This document shows, one piece after another, positions 14,998 to 23,750 of a stretch of DNA of 64,000 bases (position 1 is the stretch's first letter; every line of letters starts with the position of its first letter). The notes beneath the pieces were generated by a model. The model searched no databases. It saw only the letters and a list, made by a program, of their open reading frames with translations, and was not told where the DNA came from. This stretch comes from Kribbella catacumbae DSM 19601 (GTDB taxonomy: Bacteria; Actinomycetota; Actinomycetes; Propionibacteriales; Kribbellaceae): contig NZ_AQUZ01000013.1 of assembly GCF_000372465.1 (NCBI RefSeq), forward strand, positions 103,106 through 167,105, written 5' to 3'. Position numbers and translations under genes: made by a program.

Positions 14998-17331
14998 CTA
15001 GCGGTCGGTCTCTTCTGCTTCGCTGCCGATCGAGTCGTTCGAGGTGGCCGGCCGGGGCGAGTCGACCGGGCGCGGCTGGTGCTTGGCGATGGCGCGGTCA
15101 AGGTCGTTGCGGGTGATGCCACGCCGGTTGGCGCCGACGCCGGTGTCTTCGTCCTTGCCCCACACCTGAACCGTCTTGACTCCGTACGGCGCGAGCGCCC
15201 CGGCGAGCTGGGCGGGCTCCCAGCCCTTGTACTGATCCGGCCGCAGGCCAGCGAGTCGGGCCACGAGGGTTTCGGACCAGACCTTGTCCTCTCCGCCCAC
15301 AAGCACGGCGGCCACGTCGGCCAGCACCGAGGAAGCACGGGTGTTGTCGTCGGCCACCTGTTCGCCGATCGCGTGCCCTGTAAGGGTTCCTGCCGCGTCC
15401 CGCAAGGCGCGGGCGCGAGTCACGATCGCTTCAGCAGCCGGGCCGTCCACGTAGTACGTGCGAACGACCTGCGGGTCGTCGGACGCACCGGAGAGGTACC
15501 CGATGCCCTTGTCCTTCGGCGTGAGCGTTGTGGCACGCACGCCGTTGCGGTAGGCAGATGTCCCGAGAACCATGTCGTTTTCAAGCTGCCCGGTGACTCG
15601 CAGACAGAACCGGATGCCCACGTTCGCGCTGACGCCGGTCGGGAGCGACTTGGCATCTGGGCGCTGTGTGGCAAGCAGCAGGATCACGCCGAGGGCGCGG
15701 CCAAGCTTGATGATCGCGGTAGCCAGGTCTGCCGCTTCGGCGCCGTGATCGGGATGCGTGAACAGGTTCTGACACTCATCGATCGCCATCACGATCGGTC
15801 GCAAACCCTTGTTCCGCTTGGCGAGTTCGGCCGTGACTTTGTTCTCCGGGCACACATCCCGCGGCAGCCGCTTGATGATGTCCGCCCGCTTGCGGACCTC
15901 ATCCCGCAGTGCCCGCAGGCCAATCAGCGCAGCCTCGGCCGACTCATCGTCGGCGCCGGACGAGTACCGCTCGCACACCGGCTCCAATGGCCCAAGGTCA
16001 CCGGTCCCCTTCAACTCGTACAGCCACAGCCGGACCAGCGGGTCAAGCGCGGCGGCCAGTAGCGGACCGCGCAGAGCGAACGTCTTGCCAGCCCCAGGCA
16101 TGGCGCCGATGAGGACGTTGTCGTACATAAGCGTCACGGTCGCGGGACGGCCACGCTGATCGGTCCCGAACGGGATCGGCTTGAAGATGTCAGCCGTGCC
16201 CTTCTTGGCCAGCGGCCACGGTGCAGGCTTAGCCTGCGACATGTCCCGGTCCCCGACCCAGAGCACGAGCCGTCCCGCGTGCTGATCGTGAGCCGGTTCC
16301 GGCCACACGCATCCGAGCGGGCGGCGAAGTCCCGACGCGACCCGGTCCCGTCGTTCGATGATGTCGACGGCGGTCACGCCGTACGGCAGATCAACGTCGG
16401 CCCGGAAGCCGGGACCGTCGCGGGTGATAGGCGCCGGGAACGAGATCCCATTTCCGCCCTTGGCGATGGCCTTGTTGATCTCGGCAATACCCAGCGCAGC
16501 CAGAGCGCGGACCACCATGTCGTCGGTCAACTTCGGGACCTTGCGTGTGACCACAGCACGTCCCGTCAGCGGTCGGTCAGCAGGTGCACCGATCTTGCCC
16601 AGCAACGCCAATACTCCCGCCATCGTCAGTCCCGGCAACCAGCCCGGTCCCGCCATCATCAACGCCAGTCCCGTCCCGGCAGCGGTCAGAGTCCCGGTCG
16701 CGAACAACGCAAGCCGGGTCCGCTGCCGCTCCGAGCGGAGCCGGGCCAGCCGCATGTACTCCGTAGCATCCGCGACCCTCACGGCTTCCTGCCGCAGCGG
16801 CGCCGCCTCGGCATCGGTCAACCACCGTGCGGTCGCAGCAATCACACGGCCAGCACCGCGCGGCGAGCGGGCCAAGAGAGTCCCGCCGTACAGGGGCAGG
16901 CGCATTGCGTGGAACGCGGCGTGATGTCCTGCGTACGACGCAGCCCACCGGGCGGCGGTCTTCGCCTCATCCTTGTCGCGGAGCCACACCGGGACCACCG
17001 CGCGTCGTTGCGCCTCGCGCTGCCAGGGCGCGACGTAGTCGGCGATCTCGCCCGGCATGTTCACCGGGACAACCGGAGCGTCGTCGTCTACGAGCTCGCC
17101 GTCAACCGCCTCACTCTCGCTCCCGGTCAACGGGACCTGGAACACCTTCGGTCCGGTTTCGGACTCAGTCCCGACTGACCGCGCGTCGTCGTCCCGGGAC
17201 CGGAACAGCAACACCTCTCCCCCGTCCTGATCTTCAGTCCCGCTCGCGGTCCCGGAGAGCGCGTCATTCAGGTCTACCGGGATCTTGCCGTTGTTGTCGC
17301 GGTCCCGTCGCTTGTCCATCCAACTAGCCAT
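14998..17331 (-). CDS. TraB/FtsK/SpoIIIE-like DNA translocase
   Basis: 777 residues; the conjugation motor of the element. The N-terminal region has two hydrophobic segments near residues 205-250 ('LALFATGTLTAAGTGLALMM', 'WLPGLTMAGVLALLG'). The ATPase domain carries Walker A 'GAMPGAGKT' (Lys416) and Walker B 'PIVMAIDECQN', followed by 'LLLATQRPDAKSLPTGVSANVG', typical of FtsK-type pumps. In Streptomyces a single TraB hexamer moves double-stranded DNA between mycelia by binding 8-bp repeats through a C-terminal winged helix. A comparable region is visible at the end ('ADVAAVLVGGEDKVWSETLVARLAGL'). The start abuts the stop of the DUF2637 gene. Confidence 0.92.
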   Translation of the reverse strand: MASWMDKRRDRDNNGKIPVDLNDALSGTASGTEDQDGGEVLLFRSRDDDARSVGTESETGPKVFQVPLTGSESEAVDGELVDDDAPVVPVNMPGEIADYVAPWQREAQRRAVVPVWLRDKDEAKTAARWAASYAGHHAAFHAMRLPLYGGTLLARSPRGAGRVIAATARWLTDAEAAPLRQEAVRVADATEYMRLARLRSERQRTRLALFATGTLTAAGTGLALMMAGPGWLPGLTMAGVLALLGKIGAPADRPLTGRAVVTRKVPKLTDDMVVRALAALGIAEINKAIAKGGNGISFPAPITRDGPGFRADVDLPYGVTAVDIIERRDRVASGLRRPLGCVWPEPAHDQHAGRLVLWVGDRDMSQAKPAPWPLAKKGTADIFKPIPFGTDQRGRPATVTLMYDNVLIGAMPGAGKTFALRGPLLAAALDPLVRLWLYELKGTGDLGPLEPVCERYSSGADDESAEAALIGLRALRDEVRKRADIIKRLPRDVCPENKVTAELAKRNKGLRPIVMAIDECQNLFTHPDHGAEAADLATAIIKLGRALGVILLLATQRPDAKSLPTGVSANVGIRFCLRVTGQLENDMVLGTSAYRNGVRATTLTPKDKGIGYLSGASDDPQVVRTYYVDGPAAEAIVTRARALRDAAGTLTGHAIGEQVADDNTRASSVLADVAAVLVGGEDKVWSETLVARLAGLRPDQYKGWEPAQLAGALAPYGVKTVQVWGKDEDTGVGANRRGITRNDLDRAIAKHQPRPVDSPRPATSNDSIGSEAEETDR

Positions 17332-18125
17332 CAGGCAGCCCTCCCGGTCGTCTCACCGATCACGGAAACTTCGCTGTTGCTCTCGCTGGTCGCCTCTGCC
17401 GGACTGGTAGCGGCCTGCCAGTCCCGGAGCCACCGGCGCCCGAGACTTCCGTCGACTCCCACCGACCGGGCAACCGCCGCACCGGACGGCTCCCGGCCCT
17501 CAGCACGCTCCCGCTCCCACCACTCCCGCGCCTCCGGCTCCCGACTCGGACGGGACTTGCCCGTCGTCGCCCGTGTCTTGGCCGGCATCTTCTTCCGCGG
17601 TGCAGGTGTCATGGGGCGAGGCTCGGTCAGCTCGGCGCCGGCCGAGTCCGGCAGGGTCTCAATCGCCTCCGCTTCGGTGTCGACATCGACAGGAAGACGC
17701 AGGCGGCGGAGCAGCCGCATCAGCAGCTCGTAGGAACCAACCAGCGCCAGCGGCGGCCACCCGGCGATAGCGATCTCAGCAGCTCGGGCAACCCAATCGT
17801 GGGCAACGTTCGCGGTCACAGAGACCAGCGACCCGACCACCACGAGCGCCCAGGCCAGCCAGTCGGCTTTCCGCCCCGAACGGGAGTCGGCCAGCAGCAC
17901 CGCAGACGCCGCGATGAGTAGCCCGTCGACCGAGAGCGGGAACAGCAATGCCCGCCAGGACGGCTCGCCGTTCGCCAAAGCCCAGTCGTGCATGTGGCCG
18001 TACGAGATCGCGGCAGCAATACCCGCCACTCCCGTCACCACAGCGACGGTTGCCGCCAGCAACGTCCGCCGTTCCCACACGCTCGGCCCCGTGACCGTCG
18101 TGTCGGTATGCAAGGTGTCAGTCAT
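17331..18125 (-). CDS. DUF2637 membrane protein (Spd-like)
   Basis: 264 residues. Four hydrophobic segments lie between about 20 and 150 ('LLAATVAVVTGVAGIAAAIS', 'ALLFPLSVDGLLIAASAVLL', 'WLAWALVVVGSLVSVTANVA', 'WPPLALVGSYELLMRL'), matching DUF2637. A long charged C-terminal tail ends in an HTH-like segment ('GAAVARSVGVDGSLGRRWL'). Proteins of this type are encoded beside TraB in AICEs and are thought to help spread plasmid DNA within the mycelium. ATG 18125 follows GGGGAG. The stop touches the TraB start. Confidence 0.85.
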   Translation of the reverse strand: MTDTLHTDTTVTGPSVWERRTLLAATVAVVTGVAGIAAAISYGHMHDWALANGEPSWRALLFPLSVDGLLIAASAVLLADSRSGRKADWLAWALVVVGSLVSVTANVAHDWVARAAEIAIAGWPPLALVGSYELLMRLLRRLRLPVDVDTEAEAIETLPDSAGAELTEPRPMTPAPRKKMPAKTRATTGKSRPSREPEAREWWERERAEGREPSGAAVARSVGVDGSLGRRWLRDWQAATSPAEATSESNSEVSVIGETTGRAA

Positions 18126-18148
18126 CGAACTCACTCCCCTTTCTCGAT

Positions 18149-18616
18149 CTAGATGAGCGCGGTCAGCAGCGCGGCGACGAACAGGCACAGAACATGGAAT
18201 GACTGATCAAGGTGGAAGGCGCCGGTACCGACGCACGGGTTGTCGTTGTGTCGCTCACGCGGGACACCCAGCGCGGCGTACTCACGCTTCCCGACGATCC
18301 GGATCAGCGATGCGAGGGTGAATCTGCGGTCAGCCCAGTAGTGCGTTACTGCGCTGACGATCTGGCCCACTAGGAACCCGCCGGCACTGATTTCCAGGCC
18401 AAGCGGCAGCACCCAGATGATTGCGGTGAATGCTGCCGTGGTGACGGTGTAGGTGACGACGTGCCGTAGGCAAGCGAGCGAGCCAACGCGACTCCGCTTG
18501 CCCTTGTGCATCGCCTGATGGTGGGTCTGAATCCACTGATCACCGAGGTTGTGTGCAACCCACAGGGCAGCGAAGACAGCAGCGAAGGTGACGCCGGACG
18601 CGGTTTCGATGGTCAT
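18149..18616 (-). CDS. DUF3307-like membrane protein
   Basis: 155 residues with three to four membrane helices and a conserved acidic/His motif at the start: 'VAHNLGDQWIQTHHQAMHKG'. This resembles the H-x2-GD-x3-Q pattern of DUF3307 proteins, which are common on actinobacterial mobile elements. It overlaps the upstream gene's stop and precedes the DUF2637 gene by 23 bp. A role in transfer is an inference from position. Confidence 0.7.
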   Translation of the reverse strand: MTIETASGVTFAAVFAALWVAHNLGDQWIQTHHQAMHKGKRSRVGSLACLRHVVTYTVTTAAFTAIIWVLPLGLEISAGGFLVGQIVSAVTHYWADRRFTLASLIRIVGKREYAALGVPRERHNDNPCVGTGAFHLDQSFHVLCLFVAALLTALI

Positions 18617-18981
18617 CAGTTCTTCCCCTCGGTGAGGCGACCGTTGTTGCCCTGCCCGCTGATCGCGGCCTGAGCCTCGGCGAACCGCTCGGCGGCCATG
18701 TAGACGTGGCGGGCGCCGTCGATCAGTGCTGCCTCGGCCAGCACCTGACTGGCTTTCGGGTCGCGGTTCGTGTCGTACACGTCGTACAGGTCCGGTGACC
18801 GCAGCAGCCCGACTCCGATCTGACCGGCCAACTGGTCCATGCGGTAGCCGATCTCAGCCATTCCGGCCAACAACTCGTAGGCCACCGGGGCTGGGACATC
18901 ACGGAGTTGGGTGGCGTGATTCAGTGCCCGGATCGCTTCCGATGCGGTGCCAGCAAGCTCGACGGCAGCAGCGGCGTCCAT
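18616..18981 (-). CDS. Hypothetical helical protein of the transfer operon
   Basis: 121 residues, soluble and helical ('AAVELAGTASEAIRALNHAT', 'AYELLAGMAEIGYRMDQLAG', 'RHVYMAAERFAEAQAAIS'). ATG 18981 overlaps the stop of the preceding small gene as TAATG. No family recognised. The compact overlap on both sides shows it is translated within the operon. Confidence 0.7.
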   Translation of the reverse strand: MDAAAAVELAGTASEAIRALNHATQLRDVPAPVAYELLAGMAEIGYRMDQLAGQIGVGLLRSPDLYDVYDTNRDPKASQVLAEAALIDGARHVYMAAERFAEAQAAISGQGNNGRLTEGKN

Positions 18982-19160
18982 TACGCCTCGCTCCGAAGGC
19001 GAGCGATCGGCGGGTGAGCGGCCAGCGCGTCGGCCAACTCGGCGATCGCGTCGGCAACCTCCGGCTTGTCCTGCTCCCAGAACTCGTGCGCCTGGGTGTA
19101 CAGCGAGTCCAGGACGTCGTCCCACAGAAATCCGTCCAGGTTCGGCAGAAGTTCAGGCAT
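18981..19160 (-). CDS. Small hypothetical protein (59 aa)
   Basis: A 59-residue acidic protein from ATG 19160 to TAA 18981-18983 ('MPELLPNLDGFLWDDVLDSL', 'PEVADAIAELADALAAHPP'). It is joined to both neighbours by TAATG overlaps, a strong sign of translational coupling. No family recognised. Confidence 0.75.
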   Translation of the reverse strand: MPELLPNLDGFLWDDVLDSLYTQAHEFWEQDKPEVADAIAELADALAAHPPIARLRSEA

Positions 19161-19381
19161 TACGCGGCCCTCCGAAAGTCGATGCTGTGAATGGGGTCAT
19201 TGGTGTGCCAGGTGCGCATGTGCTCGTCGGCGTCAGCACTTGCCAACGGCTGGGACCAGGTCCGGCCCGAGAACGGCGCCGGGTCCGGGTCGCACAGGCG
19301 GCAGCGCCACTTCCAGGCCCCGTCAGCGTCCTGCCAGACACGGCAGAACCGGTCGAGGCGCCAGGCGGTCAGCGCGGTCAT
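19160..19381 (-). CDS. Small Cys-containing hypothetical protein (73 aa)
   Basis: 73 residues with a CxxC-like zinc-ribbon beginning ('FCRVWQDADGAWKWRCRLCD') and a His-rich end ('DADEHMRTWHTNDPIHSIDF'), consistent with a small Cys/His metal-binding fold. ATG 19381 overlaps the upstream stop (ATGA), and its stop overlaps the next start (TAATG). Function unknown. Confidence 0.7.
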   Translation of the reverse strand: MTALTAWRLDRFCRVWQDADGAWKWRCRLCDPDPAPFSGRTWSQPLASADADEHMRTWHTNDPIHSIDFRRAA

Positions 19382-19581
19382 GCCGACCACTCCTGGAGCT
19401 TCGGAAACAGCTCGTTGCCCCAGGTGGTGATCTGCTGGACCGCTTCCACACCGAGCGGGGTGGAAGCCAGGAACAGGCCGAACACGACCGAGAACACGAC
19501 GATGCCAAGGTTCCAGCCGCCCCACTTCACGCCTAGGAACACGAACCCGGCCATCGCGATCACGAATGGAACTGTTTGCAT
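19378..19581 (-). CDS. Small membrane protein, first gene of the transfer operon
   Basis: 67 residues with two hydrophobic stretches ('VPFVIAMAGFVFLGV' and 'LGIVVFSVVFGLFLAS') and a short polar tail. It is the promoter-proximal gene of the run 19581 to 14998. The operator array lies 45-120 bp upstream, so its transcription is probably repressed by the GntR protein encoded divergently. Confidence 0.7.
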   Translation of the reverse strand: MQTVPFVIAMAGFVFLGVKWGGWNLGIVVFSVVFGLFLASTPLGVEAVQQITTWGNELFPKLQEWSA

Positions 19582-19625
19582 CTGTAGTCACTCCCCAGTC
19601 AAGGCTTGGTCTGATCCATGTCAGC

Positions 19626-19701
19626 TTGGTCGGTACCAAACTCTCTTGGATGGAACCAAACCACAGAAAGTCACCGAACACAAGCCCTTGGTGCCAACCA
19701 A
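19626..19701. promoter_or_regulatory. Triple operator TTGGNNGGNACCAA
   Basis: Three copies of a 14-bp palindromic motif lie in the 165-bp divergent region: TTGGTCGGTACCAA (19626-19639), TTGGATGGAACCAA (19646-19659) and, on the other strand, TTGGTTGGCACCAA (19688-19701). The first two are 20 bp apart, two helical turns. A further half-site TTGGTACC lies at about 19707-19714. Dimeric GntR-family repressors bind such sites, so this array likely controls both the transfer operon and the regulator itself, as KorSA does in pSAM2. Confidence 0.8.
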
Positions 19702-19746
19702 CTTTGCTTGGTACCGTCCAACGGGGAGAGAGACAGGAGAGCACCG

Positions 19747-20580
19747 GTGAACAGCGCGACGCGATGGGAGAGCCTCTACGAGGACCTCCGCAGCCGCCTC
19801 GAACGACAGGAACTGAAGGCGGGTGATCGGCTGCCATCGGAGCGCGAGCTGATGGCGCAGACCGGCCTATCCCGCAACACTGTCCGCGCGGCAGTGAGCC
19901 GTCTGGAGCATGAGGGATTGATCGAAGATCTCGGCGGCAGCCGCGGGCGCGTCGTCAGTCAGCGCATGCGTATCTCGTTCGATATGTCCAAGTTCGAGCT
20001 CGGCGCCTATACCGACGACCCGGCCAACGGCAAAGACCAGTGGCTAGCCGGAGTCGAGGCAGCAGGCTGGACCGGTCGACAAATCGTGGTCGACGTGACC
20101 GAGCTGCCCGCCCCCGAGCAAGTCGCCGACTTCCTCCAGCTCGATGCACCCGGCACACCAGCCGTACGCCGTCGCCGCCTCCGGCTGGTCAGCAAACCCG
20201 GGGAAGGCATTCCGGAGCGGGTGGCGATGATCGCGGACACGTGGACCCCGCCGGATATCGCCTACAAGCTCATCGACGGCAGAGCCCCTCTGATGAACCC
20301 GGGCGACACCACCTTGCCGGGCGGCATCTACTACGCCCTGGGCTTTCGGCAGGTTCGGTTCATCGACAACATCGAAGTTCGGATGCCAACGGCCGAAGAG
20401 GCCGACCTGATGTCCCTGTCCCCCGGAACAGCAGTCGGCCAGCACGCACGAATCGGGATCGATGAAGCCGGCCGACGCGTCCGCGTCCTAATCCACATCT
20501 GGGCCGGTGACCGCCAGGTCATCACGTACGACCTTCCCGTCCCGGAACGGCGCCTGCCAACCAACGGAGATGCCCAGTGA
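19747..20580 (+). CDS. GntR/UTRA-family transfer regulator (KorSA-like)
   Basis: 277 residues. The N-terminal GntR winged helix is clear ('LYEDLRSRLERQELKAGDRL', 'LMAQTGLSRNTVRAAVSRLE'), followed by a UTRA effector domain ('VVDVTELPAPEQVADFLQ', 'YALGFRQVRFIDNIEVRMP'). GTG 19747 is preceded by AGGAG. It is divergent from the transfer operon and beside three matching operators, so it is the likely transfer repressor. It is followed with a GTGA overlap by a GNAT gene, a pairing also seen in other AICEs, where the companion may make or remove the effector. Confidence 0.9.
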   Translation: MNSATRWESLYEDLRSRLERQELKAGDRLPSERELMAQTGLSRNTVRAAVSRLEHEGLIEDLGGSRGRVVSQRMRISFDMSKFELGAYTDDPANGKDQWLAGVEAAGWTGRQIVVDVTELPAPEQVADFLQLDAPGTPAVRRRRLRLVSKPGEGIPERVAMIADTWTPPDIAYKLIDGRAPLMNPGDTTLPGGIYYALGFRQVRFIDNIEVRMPTAEEADLMSLSPGTAVGQHARIGIDEAGRRVRVLIHIWAGDRQVITYDLPVPERRLPTNGDAQ

Positions 20581-21152
20581 CGACCTACCACGTACGCGCG
20601 GCCGGTGAGGAAGACGTAGACGCCGTGGTCGGGCTTCGACGGCATGCGGAGGACTGGCTCAGGTCCGCAGGCATCGAGCAGTGGACAAGGAGCGACTACG
20701 GCGCACGAGTCGTCAAGGGCTGGATCGGCGCCGGTAGCACCTTTGTAGTCGAGACCGAGGACAACGAGATCATCGGCAGCTTGTCCCTCGACGCAGGCGA
20801 CCCCACTTTCTGGACCGAGGAAGAGATGCGGGCACCTGCCCTCTACCTCTACAAGTTCATCATCCGATCCGACCACCGAGGTGCCGGCCTGGGCGACGTC
20901 CTCCTGGACTGGTCCTGCTACCGAACCGAGATGGCGGGCGGACTCTGGCTCCGCCTCGACTGCTGGCGCGACAACACCGGTCTCCACAAGTACTACTTAG
21001 ACCGCGGGTTCCAGTACCTCACAACGCGCACCGATCCCGTACGCATGTCCGGCGCCCTCTTCGAAAGGCCGGCCGAACTACGCCTAGCAACCAACTGCCC
21101 GACCAAACTGATCGACTACACCCTTGGAGGCGAACCCTTCCCTCCACGCTAG
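20577..21152 (+). CDS. GNAT-family N-acetyltransferase
   Basis: 191 residues. The acetyl-CoA binding motif A is visible: 'LYKFIIRSDHRGAGLGDVLL' (R/Q-x-x-G-x-G/A), preceded by strand 'IIGSLSLDAGD' and followed by 'WLRLDCWRDNTGLHKYYLDR', a typical GNAT C-terminal half. The GTG start overlaps the GntR stop by four bases, so it is translationally coupled to the regulator. The substrate is unknown; modifying a small effector of the regulator is one inference. Confidence 0.85.
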   Translation: MTTYHVRAAGEEDVDAVVGLRRHAEDWLRSAGIEQWTRSDYGARVVKGWIGAGSTFVVETEDNEIIGSLSLDAGDPTFWTEEEMRAPALYLYKFIIRSDHRGAGLGDVLLDWSCYRTEMAGGLWLRLDCWRDNTGLHKYYLDRGFQYLTTRTDPVRMSGALFERPAELRLATNCPTKLIDYTLGGEPFPPR

Positions 21153-21269
21153 ATCCCCTGCGTTCTAGCCCGATCTACAGCCACGCCCGATCAGGCTGAA
21201 TACGAACATCCCCGATCTTCCCAATGTCGCCAGGCGACATGGACCCCAGTAGTCCGACTGCCTGATCAT

Positions 21270-22124
21270 CTACGCGCAGGTCCACGCAACCACGCCAAAG
21301 GTCTGCGCCCAATCTCGGACAGCAGCAAATACCACCGTCCTACTCCAGCACGCACAAGAGACGGCGGCCCTGAGCGCTCCCGCCAACACCTCATTGCCGA
21401 CGTTCGCACCTCCCCACCTTCCGCGTATTAACGCACCAAGCGCTCCGACAAGATCATGCCCGCTGCAGAGAAGACGTCTATCACTCCACGGCGCAAGCGT
21501 CGCCTCCATATCGGCGACTGTCGGTGGGGTAACGCCGGCCGATGACCTCATCACACCCATCGCGAGTACAAACGAATGCAACGATCCAGCCTCGAATCCG
21601 TCTAATGCCCTATGCATTGGAAAGTTGCGAAGGAACAGTCCGACACTGTGCGTCACGGACAGGTACCGCAAAACCCCGACCGACAACGACAGGCGCGTTA
21701 CTAGGTCTGCGGCGGAAATACTCCAGGTAGTTGAATACGCAGAATAGTCCGCATGGCTAGAGAAGTTGTAGGTAACACTCTTTATCATGTCAGGACAATG
21801 AAACATAACATCTGCGTCAATGTCGTAGAACTCTGTCAGAATAACGTTCGCAGTATATGTCTTATCAGCGCCAGTGAACCGGTCGAAGTCGGCGTCTACG
21901 ATAGGCGCGATCGACGTGACTCCATTTGCATCCAACAAACCTGCAGCCTCGACCACAGACTTCTTTCCGTATCCGGGGTACGACTGAAGGTCAGTCTCAT
22001 TGAGATGCGGGTCAACAACTCCGCAATCCTCGGAACACTCGACCAGCAGTACCAAGCGTTGATCGACTTTATGATGCATCATAACCGCATTGAATAGATC
22101 TACGCCCGTCAAGTGTTGCATCAT
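21270..22124 (-). CDS. DUF4435/TOPRIM nuclease-like protein (AriB-like)
   Basis: 284 residues of the DUF4435 type. TOPRIM landmarks are present: Glu29 in 'VLLVECSED' and a DxD at Asp77/Asp79 in 'APIVDADFDRF', with the expected 'EFYDIDADVMFH' segment after it. In PARIS systems the DUF4435 protein AriB is held by the ATPase AriA and released when a phage anti-restriction protein is sensed; it then cleaves host tRNA. The ATG overlaps the upstream ATPase stop (ATGA), the usual AriA-AriB order. Base composition is much AT-richer than the element backbone. The role is inferred from domain pairing and position in an island. Confidence 0.7.
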   Translation of the reverse strand: MMQHLTGVDLFNAVMMHHKVDQRLVLLVECSEDCGVVDPHLNETDLQSYPGYGKKSVVEAAGLLDANGVTSIAPIVDADFDRFTGADKTYTANVILTEFYDIDADVMFHCPDMIKSVTYNFSSHADYSAYSTTWSISAADLVTRLSLSVGVLRYLSVTHSVGLFLRNFPMHRALDGFEAGSLHSFVLAMGVMRSSAGVTPPTVADMEATLAPWSDRRLLCSGHDLVGALGALIRGRWGGANVGNEVLAGALRAAVSCACWSRTVVFAAVRDWAQTFGVVAWTCA

Positions 22125-23503
22125 GATTGTTCCAACTCAGCATCTAGTTCAACAGTCTGATTCCAAGACTTATGAATGATCTGAGGCGAATGGGTCGCGA
22201 TCACAAATCGCAACGACGCCACCTTCGCAACCTTCGTTAGGTCTTGCAAGAATCTTTGCTGCCACACAACATGCAGCGAAATTTCCGGCTCGTCGATCAT
22301 TACAATCGAGCCTGGAGGGACATTAAAAAGCAGGTCGTAAATCAGAATCAACTCATGCTGCTCACCTGACGAGAGCGCCTGCGGAGACAGGGTCCGTCCA
22401 GATCTCTCGGATCGAATCGTTAACCCAGATTGGGCATTTACGGAGATCTTCTTTCGGAGAAATCTGCTGTTTACAATTTCCTCAAGCAGAGTAATCTTGT
22501 TCAGAACATCATCGAAGCTTGCCAATTTCTTATCAGTATCGTCGAGATAGGTGCGCAAGACTCCCTGCTGCCAGCCCTCGATCTCCTGATCAGGCAATGG
22601 AAAGTCAGCCTGAGCTTCGATAAGACCTAGGGCCGCAAGCCTAGTTCGCCGATCATTCTGCGCAACATATCGGGCTCGGATCTCGCTCTCGTCAATACCT
22701 GGCACACTTGGCTGAATTAGGATGCGCCTAGGAAATGATCTATCAAGCTGTTGCGTAATACGCGAGTTCGTTGCCAAGGCTTGATTGAGGCGAACCTCCA
22801 AGTCCTGCGAGTATTCTGTTACCGTCGACGTAGTAGACGGCCTTGAGCTCACCGATCGACTAGGGCTTGGTTGCTGATACTTGCTTCTGGTGAGAAGTCG
22901 CTGGGTTTCAATTAAGTGACATTTCAACTCGTCGCAGAACCGCCGAATATCGTCGCTCACTTCTTCTATTTCATTTCGCCGAGCCGTCCCCTGAGCTATC
23001 GCCTGATATCTATTTCTAAGTGATCCATAGGAGACGACTTCACCATCAGACGTATCCTCCCAAAGGTCATCACCTACTTGATACCAGGTGGTGTGCCGGT
23101 CCAGCCAGGACGCAAAACGGACCTCCCCCTCCTTATCGAAGGGGATCGTGCAGGTACTGACCATCTGACCTTCTAGAGTGAGTGAAAATGTTAAGTCCGC
23201 TGGCTCCTCGACAGATGGATTATCGGAATAGCTCTCCGACCACAGAGTTTGCTCATTATGGTCGCCCCTGAATACAGATAGCCGCGAGCCGTCATCGAAC
23301 TGCAGCGACAAGGAGGCAAAGGGTGCCGACCAGAGTCGATATAATTGGAGTGTAATCAGCGACCTGACCGATTCAAGGAGCCTGGTCTTCCCAACCCCAT
23401 TTTGGCCGTACATGATTACGAACGTCCAGTCGGCAGGGAAAGGGATGCGGTGATTGAACTCTCCCAATAGACCACGGGTCTGGATCAGAGTCAGCTTACG
23501 CAC
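22121..23503 (-). CDS. ABC-type AAA ATPase (AriA-like) of a two-gene defence pair
   Basis: About 460 residues from GTG 23503; the frame is open to 23638, but the conserved first strand ('RKLTLIQTRGLLGEF') begins at 23503. Walker A 'GQNGVGKTRLL' lies at about 33-43, the signature 'LSSGEQHEL' at about 377, Walker B 'IVMIDEPEISLH' near 400 and the switch His in 'IATHSPQII' near 436. This is the SMC/OLD/RecF-like AAA class found in PARIS, Gabija and retron partners. A long helical insert separates the halves. It is followed by the DUF4435 gene with a 4-bp overlap. AT-rich composition suggests transfer as a unit. Confidence 0.75.
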   Translation of the reverse strand: MRKLTLIQTRGLLGEFNHRIPFPADWTFVIMYGQNGVGKTRLLESVRSLITLQLYRLWSAPFASLSLQFDDGSRLSVFRGDHNEQTLWSESYSDNPSVEEPADLTFSLTLEGQMVSTCTIPFDKEGEVRFASWLDRHTTWYQVGDDLWEDTSDGEVVSYGSLRNRYQAIAQGTARRNEIEEVSDDIRRFCDELKCHLIETQRLLTRSKYQQPSPSRSVSSRPSTTSTVTEYSQDLEVRLNQALATNSRITQQLDRSFPRRILIQPSVPGIDESEIRARYVAQNDRRTRLAALGLIEAQADFPLPDQEIEGWQQGVLRTYLDDTDKKLASFDDVLNKITLLEEIVNSRFLRKKISVNAQSGLTIRSERSGRTLSPQALSSGEQHELILIYDLLFNVPPGSIVMIDEPEISLHVVWQQRFLQDLTKVAKVASLRFVIATHSPQIIHKSWNQTVELDAELEQS

Positions 23504-23750
23504 ATCGATGACCTTATCTTCAGATGTTAGATCTGAAGCAGAATATACACAGGCCCAGCGATTGGGGAATCCCCCGGAGGATACGAATCGACCACGAGCA
23601 GCTATCAAGGTGAAGCCAGCAACTCCCGCTCGTCTCAAGGGTCTCGTTGTCCCAGAGGTCTGCGACCACCCCGTTTACGCGGAACCGACGATGGTTGGAG
23701 CCGCGGGCGACGTGAGAGAAGATCTGCTTCCGACCTAGAAGAGGACCGCT

